A DNA stretch of 64,000 nt from Ursus arctos (taxonomy: Eukaryota; Chordata; Mammalia; Carnivora; Ursidae): assembly GCF_023065955.2 (NCBI RefSeq), contig NW_026622808.1:34794475-34858474 (forward strand), written 5' to 3'. The stretch's first letter is position 1. Every line of letters begins with the position of its first letter. The notes under the pieces are model-generated. The model was not told the DNA's origin and made no database searches. It saw only the letters and a list, made by a program, of their open reading frames with translations. This document shows, one piece after another, positions 26,218 through 38,030 of this stretch. A program made the position numbers and the translations under genes.

Positions 26218-28109
26218 GCCCCTGGGACCCGGGACAAGCCCATGGACTCTATGGTCAACAGATGCCCCAAGTGGGGCCTCCTCTGGGCTAGTCCCTGCCT
26301 CCACTCAGACTCACTCACCCAGAACAGGCCTAGAAAGGAGGGGGTGTGGTGGTGGTGGCCATGACCCTGGGAGGAGGGGTCAGGCAGGCAGGGGCTGGCA
26401 GGTTGTATGAGAGGCTCAGTGGCTCTGGCTCGGAGAACTGACTCTTGGGGTGGGGGTGGGCGGGGGTGGCGGAGTAGGTGCTCGTGAGAGGGCTGGACAG
26501 GACAGGACTGCACCCCTGAGTGCCTCCCCCCACTCCCGCCCCGCCTCTCAGGTGGAAAACACAAAACAGCCTAGGGGACTCCTTTTTAACAAAGAGGGTC
26601 TGAAAAGGAAGAATGAAGGGGGGGGGCTGGGAGGGACCCTTCCCTTTCCCTCCCCAGCAGCCTCCAGGGAGCCACCAGTGTCATTGCCATGGCAACTGCA
26701 GCCCCTACACCTCCCCTTACCCCTGTCCTGCCTGGATGCCCACCAGCCCGGCCCAGGCTAAAGAGAGGCCAGGGGTGGGGGGGCATCTTACCGTCAGGCT
26801 GAAGGACAGTGGGCCATGAAGGCCACAGGAGGGTTGTACCCCATGGGGGTGGGGTGGGGGAGGTCTAGGGAAGGCTCTGTGCTTGCCCTTGTCTGATCCC
26901 CATTTAGTGCTTCAGTAAAACCCCCTCCAAGGCCCTAGCACATCATGGATGGAATGAGGGAGAAGGAGCCCCAGCCTTGCTTTGGGAGGCACAAGGGACA
27001 CCAGGAAGAACAGAGAGGAGCTGGGGATCTGAGGAGGGGCACACTCAGGAGGGCTGGGGACCCTAAAAGGGCAAGAAGGGCTTGTGGCCATAGGCAGTGA
27101 GCTTTGGCCCAGACACTGCCCTTTCCAAGCTGTGTCATTGGGTAAATCCCCCAACTGCCCAGGGGCTGCCCCTCACTCCCCTTCTACCCCTCCTCCATGG
27201 TTGGGGGAGTTGCTTGCCATGCAGCAAAGAGAAAGGATGACCTCGGCCTCCACCCAGGAGATCTGTGGATGGACCCTGTGAGGTCTGAGCTTGAAACCCC
27301 TTATGTCTGCTGGGCCAGAACTGTGGCCACAATCACCAGGAGTGCCTACTGTACACAGAGCCTGGAGCTGGGAGGAGAGGAAGCTGTAGGCATAGCAACC
27401 AAGATGTGGAACAGAGAGGGGTCCATCCAGGCCAGGAGCCTCTGGAGGTTGAAAGAGGAACCTGGAAGTCTTCCTGGCAGAGGAGGCATGATGTTAGGCT
27501 CGAAGGCAGGAAAATCAGGCAGAGGTGGGGAGGGGACAAGGAGCTCTCTGGCACCGGACCCCAGCGGATTGGGGCCTCCCTGAGTTCTACCCCCAAAACC
27601 CCGAGGCCTGGCCCACAGTAGGTATCCCTACCTTCCCAGCACACAGCTCTAAGTCCAGGGCTCCAGCAGGGAAAGGGAGCCCCCTGCCAGCGCCTGAAGC
27701 CGGGAGCTTTGCCTCGCTCATCCCTGGTCCTCGCCAGTCCTCGCCATACCCTCAGAGTGGCTTCTCTCACTCCTCCCAAGGGGCAGATGGGGAAGCCGAG
27801 GCTGAGAAAGGTGAAGTGACTTGCCCAGGGTCACCAGCTTCTTCTCCTCAGTCAAAGCCACTTCTGGAAGCTCTTCTGGGCTTGGACCCTGCCTGAGACT
27901 CTCACACTGGTGACAGCTTGGGGAAAGGAGGACGATGCCTCCCTGAGGGATGACCCCATGGTACAGTGTGCTCTGGACCCCACAGCAAATGGCCGAGAGT
28001 GGGGGGCCTACCTCATGCCCCCAGGACAACATTGGTGAGTCCTTCCTTTCTGGGTCCTCCCCAGCCCATCCACTGGGGAAAATTGGAGAGCACAACCCAG
28101 ATCCTGCCT

Positions 28110-28260
28110 GGCTCTTAGCAGCTGGGTGGGCTGGAACAAGTACTGAACCCCCTGCGGCTCAGTGTCCCCTCCTGTAAGACGAGGATGAGGACACTGCTTA
28201 AATACCAGGTTGTGGTGAGGCTTCGGGGACCGTGCCGGCCAAGCACTTACCAGGGCCCGG
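28110..28260 (+). repeat. MIR SINE relic
   Basis: 'gaacaagtactgaaccccctgcggctcagtgtcccctcctgtaagacgaggatgagg' followed by 'ggccaagcacttaccaggg' is a diverged MIR. Confidence 0.55.
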
Positions 28261-28324
28261 CCCACAGTCTCTGTCCAACTCAGTAGCCCTCCTGGAACCA
28301 GACGTGAAGTAACCAGAAGGCCAG

Positions 28325-28745
28325 GCAGGCAGCCTGGGATTCGCCCCGCCCCCCAAATTTTCCCTGGACACAGGGAAGCTGCCCACCGCCAAGGCGCCCT
28401 GCCCGGAGGGAGAGAGCCGGAGAGCGGGGCTGCCCCGGGACGCCCTCCGCACTAGAGGCGGGGATGGCAGGGCCAGGGCAGGGAGATGGGGGGCTGAGGA
28501 GCAGCTGCTGAGCGGTGAGGCGCGTGTGGAGACCCCCGCCACTCCTAGCAACCAGGCTGCAGCTCCGGGAGCCAGCGGCCGAGAGCCTGGTGGTCCTGAA
28601 TGGGCCTGTCTCTGCAAGGCGGCCCGCCTGGCACGGGCCTGGCGGCTCTGGTTTTAATCGTTTTCCACAAGAAGCTCCTGGAGGTGCGGGGGCGGCTTCC
28701 CCTTGACTTGCGTCTCCTGGAGGATGAGGCTTGGCTAAAAATAAC
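28325..28745. promoter_or_regulatory. Orphan CpG-rich block with MEF2 and X-box-half motifs
   Basis: CpG-rich sequence (about 28325-28680) lies in the gene-free interval, followed by a perfect MEF2-type site CTAAAAATAA at 28735-28744. An RFX-like half-site CCTAGCAAC lies within. It could be a distal enhancer or lncRNA promoter; no exon is evident. Confidence 0.35.
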
Positions 28746-29574
28746 TTGAATTGCTGTGCTCCCACCCTAGCGGGAGGAGGGGCCTGGGGGCCGCGGGGGT
28801 GGGAATGTGGCAGGAGCCTGGAGAGGGGGTTCCCTGAGAGGAGATGGAGAAAAGCCGTGCTGGTAGGTGGGAAGGGGTTCAGGATGTTGCGGAGAACGTG
28901 GCCCTTTCTCACATCTTCCCCGAGGCCTGCTCCCAGAGCACAGTGCTTAGGGAGCCGAGCAAGGGGCCGGGGCTGGCCTGAGCCCTGGACTTGCATCATG
29001 GAGGGGGACCATCCTGGCTGAGGTGGTGGCCGTGGCTCCCTCCAGCACAGAGTCTGTGTTGGAGGAGACCCCCCACCTACTTTCAGGGCAGGAGCCCCGT
29101 CCGCTCACTCCGGCCTAGGCAGGGGCTTGGGTCTGGGCTCCTGTCCCCTATTTCTTCCTTCCCTGTGACACCGTGCCTCATTTGAAAACTGGGTGCAAAT
29201 GGAAAATGAAGCCCTTGATTCCTGGGCCTGCGGAGACCTCTCCCGATCCCACCTCCTCCATCCCGTCACCCCCTCGGTGTAGAGCTGAGAGGGACTATCC
29301 TCCGAGCAGGTGGGGACTGTGTCAGGGTCCGGGAGGCAAGATTCTTGATACCCTCGGGTAGACGGGAGTCAGGTAGGAGTGGAACACACGGGAAAATTCC
29401 TCCCAGGAACATTTCTCAAGAGCCCACAGGGTACCAGGCACTATTGCTGCTGGAGGGGATGTGGCCAGAGCGAGCCAGACAGGAGTCCCAGGCCGCAGGG
29501 AGCTTTGGTGTCGCAAGGCCAGTCTCATCCCTATGCTTGTGTTGTGGGGTTGGTCACCAGTGGCCATTATATTA

Positions 29575-29687
29575 CTATACATTGTCACTTCTTTTATTTT
29601 ACATTAAGCAAATATTATATTTAAGCAGATAGATAAGGAATAAACACGAATTTCATTGATTTCTCCCTCAAAAAAAAAAAAAAAATC
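29575..29687 (+). repeat. AT-rich segment ending in AATAAA and poly(A), possible retroposon tail
   Basis: An AT-rich stretch contains AATAAA near 29639-29644, followed about 25 nt later by a 17-nt A run (29670-29686). This looks like the 3' end of an inserted transcript or LINE. I cannot identify the source, and no target-site duplication was found. Confidence 0.3.
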
Positions 29688-30150
29688 CCAAAGTGAGTGA
29701 GCTCCGGAGGCTGGGCTCCTCTCTCTGCCTCCTCTCCCTGATATTCCATCACATTCATCCAGTAGGAGTCCCAGCCCTTGCACCCATCACCCCTCCAACC
29801 TCCGATCCCAGTAGAATGTCCCACGAGGTCATTCTCTCACTCATTGGCAGGCAAGGGTCAAATTTGGCTTGGAGTCCCAGACTGGTAGGTGGGACAGGAT
29901 ACCCGACCTCTGGGAGGGCCAGAGCCAGTGGGAAGATAAAATCAATAGAGAGGAATGCAGAGCTTGGGAAAGACCTCTTCCTTGGCCCAGGGCTCTTGCA
30001 ATACATTACTGGAAGCAGAGGATGCAGAAGATGGGAGGTGAACATGTCTGCTCTATCTCAAGCTCTTCACCTCCACTTGGAGGGCTCTGTCTGCTGTCCA
30101 CCCACCCACCCGTACATCGTACATCCATCCAACCAACACCTGCCCATCTA

Positions 30151-30640
30151 TGGTAGGCAGAACAATGGCCCTCAAAAGATGCCTACGTTCTAATCCTCAG
30201 ACCCTGCGAATATGTTACTTAACATGGCAAAGAGGAATTAAGGTTATGGACGGAATTAAGGTGGTTAGTCAGCTGACCTTAAAATAGGCAGATGATCCTA
30301 GATTCTCTGGGTGGACCCAATGAAATTACAAGGGTCCCTTAAGAGTGGAAAAGGGAATCAGAAGAGAGAACATGATGGCAGCATGAGAAAGGCGCATGCC
30401 AACATTGCTGGCTCTGAGATAAAGGAATGGGGTCATAAGACAAGGGGAGTGAACAGCCTCTAGAAACCGGAAAAGCAAAAAAGTGGAGTGAACCTTCAGA
30501 AGGAACCCAGCCCTGTCAACGCCTTGATTTTAGCCTAGCGAGAGCCATTTCAGACTTCTAACCTCCAGAACTGTAAGAGAATAGATTTGTGTCGATTTCT
30601 GCCGCTAAGTTTGTGGGAATTAGAGCAGCCAGAGGAAACG
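30151..30640 (+). mobile_element. MaLR-type (MLT1-like) solo LTR
   Basis: Ordered landmarks of mammalian-apparent LTR retrotransposon LTRs: 'tggtaggcagaacaatggccctcaaaag', 'gaatatgttacttaacatggcaa', 'gattctctgggtggacccaatg', 'gccttgattttagcctagcgag', 'ttctaacctccagaactgtaagagaatagatttgtg', 'gccgctaagtttgtggg'. This is an old endogenous retrovirus-like LTR without internal genes. It is flanked on both sides by degenerate ATCC-type tetranucleotide repeat. Subfamily is from memory. Confidence 0.75.
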
Positions 30641-31669
30641 GATGCGTCATCCAATGATCCAATCCATCAGGCAACCATATATCCACCCATTTATCCATCT
30701 GTCTGTCCACCCAACCAACCCTCCATTCCTTTAACAACTATTCACGTTAAAGGAGTGTCTCCTCTGTGGCAGCTGTCAGACTGTGAAAGAGGACGGTGGT
30801 CACCTCCCGGGAGCTCCCCGTCCACTGAGGGAGACAGACACAGGGTGACGATCCAGGGCCCTCGGTGGAACACCAGGCATTGGGCAGCACAAGCACTGGA
30901 GGACTTGTGGCCTGATGGCTCTTGGTAGCAGGAACAGGACAGGAAGCACAGCAAGACAACCGTGAATCGATGGGGCAGGTGCATGTCTGTGTGCGCACAT
31001 GTGAGTGTGTGCGTCATGGCGCTCGGACTCCGGCAGGAGCCCAGAGGCCCCACATCCCCACAGCAGTTGCCACCCAGCGAGTGAATGTGCTCAGCAGGAA
31101 ATGCCTGGGTAGCCATGGTAATTAGTGTTGTGGAGCACAGGGCAGTCACACCAGAGGTTGTAAGCAAGCCCAGACCCGTGGGAAGGGATGGAGAGGAAGG
31201 GGCTTGCGCCACTCTGCTTCTAGACTGTGCTGCCGCTTCTGACCTCCAGCCACACTGAGTCTCCCGGCAGAGGAAGCTCACAAGGCCTTCCAGGCCGCTT
31301 CTCCGTGGCTCCCATCTCAGCCTCATGAGACAGATGGGGAAACTGAGGCTCAGGGGAGGGCGGTCTAGGGCACATGCTGGGTCCCCACCCACGTGTGGCT
31401 GCAGGTGTCCTCTGCAGAGTGAGTGGGTCCCCGTTTTCCTGGCTTGAAAGATGCTTTCCCACAAGACTCAGAATGGGGCCGGTGAGGAAACACGGCTCAG
31501 GGGGTCAGGAGACCTGGCTCCAAAGCCGAGGAGAAGGTGGCAAGTCCAGGTTAAGCCCACCCCAGGCCAGGGCTTCACCTAGGACCAGACCTCTGACCTG
31601 GTCCTGGGTAGCTCCCTGAGGGCCATGCTGGTGCTCTCAGCACAGCGCCTGCTGGACGGATACACGGTT

Positions 31670-31830
31670 CCTTGAATGCCCAGCTCTGCTGCTTCGTCCT
31701 GTGGGGCCTCAGGGAGGCGGCTGGCTGGGCCTCAGTTACTGCTTCTGTAAAGGGGGATGATCACATCGGTTCTCAGGAGGACCCGGCATGTGTGGAAAGC
31801 CCCCGGCGCGTGCCACACCTGGTCTGTGCT
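31670..31830 (+). repeat. MIR SINE relic
   Basis: 'ctgggcctcagttactgcttctgtaaagggggatgatcacatcgg' matches the MIR core. It directly abuts the following SINEC. Confidence 0.55.
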
Positions 31831-31855
31831 GCTGTTGTGATGACAGGAGATACTC

Positions 31856-31972
31856 TGCCCGGCTCGGTCAGTGGAATGTGCAACTCTTGATCTCGGGTTT
31901 GTGAATTTGAGCCCCACGTTGGGTGTAGAGAGTACTTTAAAAATAAGAATCTTAAAAAAAAAAAAAAAAAAG
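31856..31972 (+). mobile_element. Short tRNA-type SINEC with long poly(A)
   Basis: 'ggctcggtcagtggaatgtgcaactcttgatctcgggtttgtgaatttgagccccacgttgggtgtagag' then 'aaaataagaatctt' and an 18-A run. It is the same short subfamily as the copy at 23760. The 5' end is slightly truncated or diverged. Confidence 0.88.
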
Positions 31973-32544
31973 AGGAAGAAGAAGAAATATTCTGCTCCTC
32001 CACTCTGACACCTGTTCTCTCTTCTCTTCCCAAATCTCCGAGCCACCTTTTCCACCACAGCCACCTACGTTCCCACCGTCAGGACACGTCCTTCCTCTGT
32101 CCCTCTGCTCGTCCAAAGTCTGTTTTGCCTTTTGCTTTCCACGAGGACTCCCTCCCTGCCTCCTTCTTTCCTGGCTGCCACTGACCCTCACCCCAAGTCA
32201 GTCCCCCCCGACACACGGGCACGTGCGTGCACACACGCACACGCACACACAGGCACGCCGTGCCCCTCCCTACCCCAGTCCACTCTGCTCCCCTCGTTAC
32301 CACCACAAGCAAGCTCTGCGTGAACCAGAGATCCTCGACGCTCCAGGCCCCCCGGAGCCTTTCCGCTGCACTCTGGATGTCATGCTGCCTGCGAGGGGCC
32401 ATCCAGAAGCCCAGAATCTGGAACTTCTGGCACGTCTCAGTGATGCTCAAGGACAGAAAGACAAAACGTGGGGAATCAGGCTTGCCCTTGACTTTCCGGG
32501 TGTGGGGCCCGTTTCACAGACGGGGGAGAGCAGGTACGCACAGC

Positions 32545-32680
32545 TTACCTCCAATGACTCACATTTTGTCTCATTTTATTCCCATAGCAACTTGCAAGGG
32601 AGGCTCTCTCCATATCCCGCTTTCATAGATGAGGAAACGCAGGGTCTCAGAGGTGAAGCTCACATCGCTGATAAGTGAGG
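32545..32680 (-). repeat. MIR SINE relic
   Basis: 'ccgctttcatagatgaggaaacgcagggtctcagaggtgaag' is the reverse MIR core. Upstream 'cattttgtctcattttattcccatagcaac' fits the same element. Confidence 0.65.
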
Positions 32681-34200
32681 GAGTCACTTGAAAACGCCCA
32701 ATGAGTCTGTACTTTACAAAAGTAGCAACAGCAGGGACTTCCAGATGATTTCTGCCTGCAGAGGAATGCTGGGATGTTCTGAACCTTCTCCGACTGTCTG
32801 CCTTCGGGCCTTTCCAAGCATGTCCCCATGGACCCCTTCCCAGCTCATAACTGCCACAGGAGACGGGCCCCTGGGCCGTCCCACTTCCTGGACACACACA
32901 GGGTCAGGGTCTCTTTAGGGTTCTGGTCTCACTACCCTCCTCCCCATTTCTTCTCAGGGAAGGTTTTGGGGAAAGAAAAGTCTGGAGGTGGAGCTAGGCG
33001 GGGAGATGGGTTTGGCATAACTTTTGGCAGCCAGGGAAATGAGCTTCCAAAGGCAGGGTCCAGCCTCCCCGGCTGGGCCCGGATCTCTCCTGGAAGACCA
33101 GGGTGGCCACCTCTGAGGCCCACTCCAGACGGCTGACTGGGTGACCTCAGCTTAGTCTCTTGACCTCTCTGGACTGAAACTGTTTCTCTGTGCAGTGGGC
33201 ACCTTTGGGCCTCCAAGGCCCCTAGGGAAACAAGGGAGGGGACTTTCAATCCCAGCGCAGAAACCAGGAAAGGAAATACGTCAGGGGGTAGCCTTCCTAC
33301 AAGGGCCTTAGTGCTACCAAAGAACACGAGGGCCCACACTCCCAGGCCCTGGCTGCAAAGGTGGTGGCTCCCAGCATGCTCGGGTGGAGGGACCGTGCAA
33401 CCACAGTTGCCTTAGACAACCCCATTGTGTCCATCCGGCTCCCCGGCTCAGGCCCCCGGGGCCAGGCTAGTGTCGCTGCCCGGTGCATGCCAGGGCTTTC
33501 GGTGGGGGAAGATCCACCCCAGGCTCCCACACTCATTCCCTCTGCTGGGAATAGTGCACCCCTCTCCTGGCTCAGCCTAAAGGTCATTGCCTCCGGGAGG
33601 CTCTCCAGGACTACCCCAGCAGAGCCAGGCCCCTTTCTCCACCCTCCCCCAACATCACAGGCTTTCCTCTGCTTGTGCTTTGTCCAGGGCCATCTCCCCC
33701 TCTGAGGAGGGGGACTCCCCAAGGGCAGTTTTGGGCCCCCAGCCTCCCCCGGCCTGGGCCAGGGCTCCCAGGAGGGCTCTCAGCTTTGTCTACTTGGCCA
33801 TTCTAATTCTGAGCACAGTCCAGTATATTTTCCCCCGAGGAGCCAGGCAGAAGGGGGAGGTCAATCACGTCATCACCTCCCCCCACCTCTAGGACCCCCC
33901 TTTCTGAATCTTTGCCCTGCCCCAGAGGCCCACCCATCTTCCCTGAGGACCCCCAGGGCTGTATAGGCATCCATCCCTTTCCTTCTAGGACCACCCTTGT
34001 CGGGAGAGATTGTCGGTGGGAAGAGTCCAGGGCTGGGCAAGGGGGCTGCCGGAGGATCCCTGACAGACAACTCCCCTGCCTCCCACCCCCCTCCCATGTC
34101 CAGGGCCTGTGATGGACGTGGGGTGGGGGAAGGGCGACATGGCAATGACTGCTCCTTGGTCCGAATCCAGGTCACTCCCGGCCTGCTCAGCAGCCGTCGG

Positions 34201-34385
34201 TAATTAGGGGCCAGCAGGACGTGGGCAGGCGGGTGGCAGGAGGCCTAATTGTCTGATTTTTCAGGTAATTAACGGGAGGCTGTCTGGCCTGTCCCCACAG
34301 GGCCCAGCATCCGCCACCCCATCCCCTGGGCAGCCCCAGCCGCCTAATGAGGCCAATTACTGAGTGGCGCCCGGGCCCTCATTAG
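34201..34385. promoter_or_regulatory. Homeodomain-motif cluster A
   Basis: Six TAAT-core sites lie within 185 bp of otherwise GC-rich DNA: TAATTA 34201-34206, TAATTG 34246-34251, TAATTA 34266-34271, TAATGA 34345-34350, CAATTA 34354-34359 and ATTAG 34381-34385. No repeat family is recognisable. The layout resembles a conserved distal enhancer; function is inferred. Confidence 0.4.
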
Positions 34386-35399
34386 CCACCTGGAAAGGTC
34401 ATGTGGAATGGCACCGGGGGGGGGGGGGGCTCAGCCAGCCGTGGCGGAGGCTGGGCCACCCCTGGAGATCGAGCTGAGGACGCGCTGGCCGTAGATCTCT
34501 GCTGCTGCCCGTCCCACACCTGGGACCTCACTTGTGCCCGTCCTCTCCGGACAGCAGCTTCCGGTCAAATCCTCCCCCCCGCTGCTTCCCAGCAATATGG
34601 CCTTAGGCGTGTCACCCCCCATCTGACTCTGTTTCCCGAGTCAACGATGAATGCATAGCAGGCGCCCAGTGCATGGGCGCCCACCTGCTTCCAATGGTGT
34701 CAACTCCCTTACTTCACTCTCGAGGAAAGGGAATCCAGAGTGGGTTGGGCCTGAGGTCACTGATGTGTCCAGAGCCCACTCTACAGGGTTCCCGGAGGCG
34801 GCAGGGATGGCCCCCTGGGATTCACCCCAAGGGACTCAGCATCTAGGCAGGCAGTCCTGGGAGGGGTCGGTAGAGGCGGTCAGGTGGAGGAGGGAGGCCT
34901 AGGAGGGGCTGGACCTTCCCAGGCACCTGAGCCGAGTAGAAGTGGGAAAGAAGGAAATTCCCCCAAATGCTAAGGAAATGGGAGGATTTGAAGATCCTGG
35001 AGGAGATGAACCCCCCCCCCCCACCAGTCCCTGGATGCCGCAGGGCACCCAGGGAAAACCTGACAGGCGCGTGCCCGTGCCCCAACCTGCCATTCAAGGC
35101 GAAGCCATCCTTTCCTGGTTGGTGCTCCCCATTCTTGAACTTGGAGAGCACTGTGCCCTCAGATGTGGAGTTTTTGGCTGCTGTGGCTCCTCTGTTTTTA
35201 AGAATTCTGTGACCTAATTCCATGCTGACAAATTCCATGCTGTTCCGGTTCCTGTAATCATCAGCTAATGCTACTTTTGGTCCTACTGCCAGCCTAGAAT
35301 CTAGGTCAAGGGTTTCCAAACTGTGTCCCCCAGGGGCCCTTAGGTGGGAGCAGAGGGAGCTGCTACCCAGCCTCCAACAGGAGCAGCTGGGCTTTGCTC

Positions 35400-35600
35400 T
35401 GATAGACTATTAGTAGCTGCTCCTGCCACGTGCCGGGCATACGGGGGACTCTGCCTCCACGATGCCATTTCGTCTCCACGAAGGCCTGTGAAGAAGGTAG
35501 CATCACATCCCCATTTTACAGACGAGGACGCTGAGACTGTTGGAGGCTGAACAGCATGCCCTAGGTCTCACAGCTTGTGCGAAGGACTCGGACCCAGTTT
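35400..35600 (-). repeat. MIR SINE relic
   Basis: 'cccattttacagacgaggacgctgagactg' and 'ctaggtctcacagcttgtgc' form the reverse MIR core. A degraded head 'gccacgtgccgggcatacgg' precedes. Confidence 0.65.
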
Positions 35601-36189
35601 CTCATGGGAGCCACCAGCGATATAGGTTCCACAGCTGGAAAGAAAACGAGGTGTAGGAGCTGGAGGGGCAGGGGTTCACATTTAGCATAATTGGTTTCCT
35701 CTAGGTCAGAGCGTGCAGGCACGCCTGGCTCTCTGCCCCCGGGCAGGATGGTCCCAGCCCCAGGTTTCCAAGGGCCCCTGCACCCCTGCCACGTGGCATC
35801 TGTGTGCGTGAGGGTCCATCTGCCTGGATGCCTCCCTTCCCTCTGCTGTGGGCTCTGCTTTCCCTACAGCCCAAACCAATAGGATCCAGCCCCTAAATAG
35901 CATATGTTTCCAGCCTCTGCTCATCCAAGTCATAAATCGCCTGGTATGGTGTGCTCCTTGTGTCAGCTTGCTGCAAAACTCAGGGTGGGGGTGGCTGAGC
36001 GAGTGTAAGGAGCATGCTGAGAGACAAAGCTGGGAGCCGGGGTGAGCCCAGGACGGAGACTCAGGAAGGGACATGGGGGGCCAGTCCTCGCCAGGCCTGG
36101 TGCTGGCGTGGGGCTCAGCCTGGGGTGGGAGTCAGGGGCTGGTGGGCCAGATTCCACCTGGGCCTAAGGGCTCGGACACACTGGAGCTG

Positions 36190-36373
36190 AGGTCAGAGAT
36201 CAGAGGGTCGGGCCTCAGTCTTGCCCAGCAGTCAAAGGTCCAGACTTAGCCTGGAGTCGGGGGTCAGAGGGCAGGAGCCATCGCTCAGAACTTGATGAGG
36301 CTGGAGAGCCAAGCACAGTCTGAGGTCAGGGTCAGGACTATGCGCTGATGGAAATTCAGAGGTCAGAGGGTCA
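36190..36373 (+). promoter_or_regulatory. Cluster of nuclear-receptor half-site direct repeats
   Basis: AGGTCA-G-AGATCA (DR1-like) at 36190-36202, GGGTCA at 36261-36266, AGGTCAGGGTCA (DR0) at 36323-36334, and AGGTCA-GA-GGGTCA (DR2) at 36360-36373. The surrounding sequence repeats 'gaggtcagag' loosely, so it may be a decayed minisatellite rather than a selected element. Confidence 0.35.
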
Positions 36374-37879
36374 GCCTGGTGCCGAGGGCCACAGCTGACT
36401 GAGGAGGAGGTCCCCAAAGACCCAGAAGCCTTCCTATCTCCCGGAAATGAGTTGGACAGGATCGGTGACAGAGGGATGCCTAGAATGAGCAAGACTCGTA
36501 GGAGGGGGTGGGGTGGGGGGTGCTCCAGGGATGGAACGAGACCGTGAACAGGACTGGGAGCAGATCTGGTGTCCCAAGCCACTAGAGCAGGGCCGTCCCT
36601 GCTCCCGGGATGGGAGCCTCAGCTGTCCATCTCTGACACTCGCACAATTGAGTCACCCGCCATCATGGTGCTCACGCCCAGTGGTTGTTACTGCCTGTTT
36701 CTACCCGCACGACTCCAGCCCCAGCGGCGTGTAGGGAGCTGTCCTTGAGGATGCTTCGTGGAGGCAGCCATGTGACATGCGGCTGTGGATGTATGTCCCT
36801 TTCTGACTCCATGGCACGGGAGGCCCTCCCGGGCAGAAGTGCACCAGGGCTCTGGGTCCCGGGTCACCGCCCGGGGCCAGTGGCTTCCCCAGCTGCCCGC
36901 CCGAGCCACGTCCAGGCAGTTTCTCCAGGCCTCCATTCTGCCAGCTGGGTTTTCCCGCCTCTTGCCTGTTCTGGGCCCAGCATGGACAGAGATCTGGGGA
37001 CAAGCCCACACAGCAGCCAGTGGGGAATCTGGGGGTGGAGCAGGCAGGCAGGAATGAGAGGCCAGCGGGCAGACAAGGGTGCCAAGGAGGAAGCCTTATC
37101 ACAGGCCTCTCTGTTCTCATCTCCCACGGGGCCTGGGCACGGACCCGTCTCAGGCTGGTCACCCGGCACTGGGGCCCTGACCCCGGAGGTCCCCCCCTCC
37201 CCAGGGCACCACAGGGAGATTCAACCAAGGGGGGGCGGGGGCCGAAGGGAGGTGAGAGAAACCCTGGGAGACAGGAGCGGTGGAGAGCCCACAAAGGCCA
37301 GACGGACAACTAGAGGGCTGCCCTGCCCACCCAGGATGCAAGGCCTTCAGGGTTTGGCTGTGAAAGCCCAGGTCACCTCCTCCAGCTGAGCTATTAATAC
37401 CCAACTACGACCCACGCACCCTTGTTGGGAGGACGCCGAGTTCCTCGGGGGCTAAAAACGGTCTGCGATGGGGGTGAGCCAGGCCTTCTCCCTCTCTTCT
37501 TGTCGGAGGAGATGGGGCCAAAGGCCAGGCTGGCCTGGAAGGGGGGGTGGAGCCAGGGTGGGGATGCAGAGGGTGACAGAGCCCTGGGGTTGGCCTGAGG
37601 ATTCCAGCTCGGAGCAGGAAAGTGCTTGGCCGGGCCAGTCCCCTGGAGACCTTGCTCAGAGACCTAGGGCAGGGGCTTGCCAGTGGTCCCACCTGGGAGG
37701 CGACCACCACCTAAATCTCCTGGCTCCTCACCACCACCCAGGCCTCCTCCTTCCCCTCAAACCTCAGCTTGGTCTGCCCCTGCCAGGAGGGGCCTGGAGG
37801 GGAAAGGGGACTCTGGGGGGAAGTCTGGAGCCTCTGGTGGGGAACGGGGCCCCCTAAAGCATAGCCATTCATGTTTCAA

Positions 37880-38030
37880 CTTCGTGTGTGAAGTCTCAGT
37901 TATTCAGAGCGTTCTCTGAGCAAGGAATTACTGGCAGCCCCATTTTGTAGATGAAGAAACTGGGGCTCAGTCATTTCCCTGGAGCCTGAGCTGGATAGAC
38001 CTGGTTTGTCAGACTCCAAACCCTACCCTC
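37880..38030 (-). repeat. MIR SINE relic
   Basis: 'gccccattttgtagatgaagaaactggggctcagtcatttccc' is the reverse MIR core. Confidence 0.65.

Noticed and set aside
30151..30640. Retroviral coding remnants next to the LTR
   Set aside because: No gag, pol or env-like frame lies on either side, so it is a solo LTR.
36685..37389. 234-residue plus-strand frame
   Set aside because: Low-complexity composition with overlapping frames on both strands; no recognisable motif.
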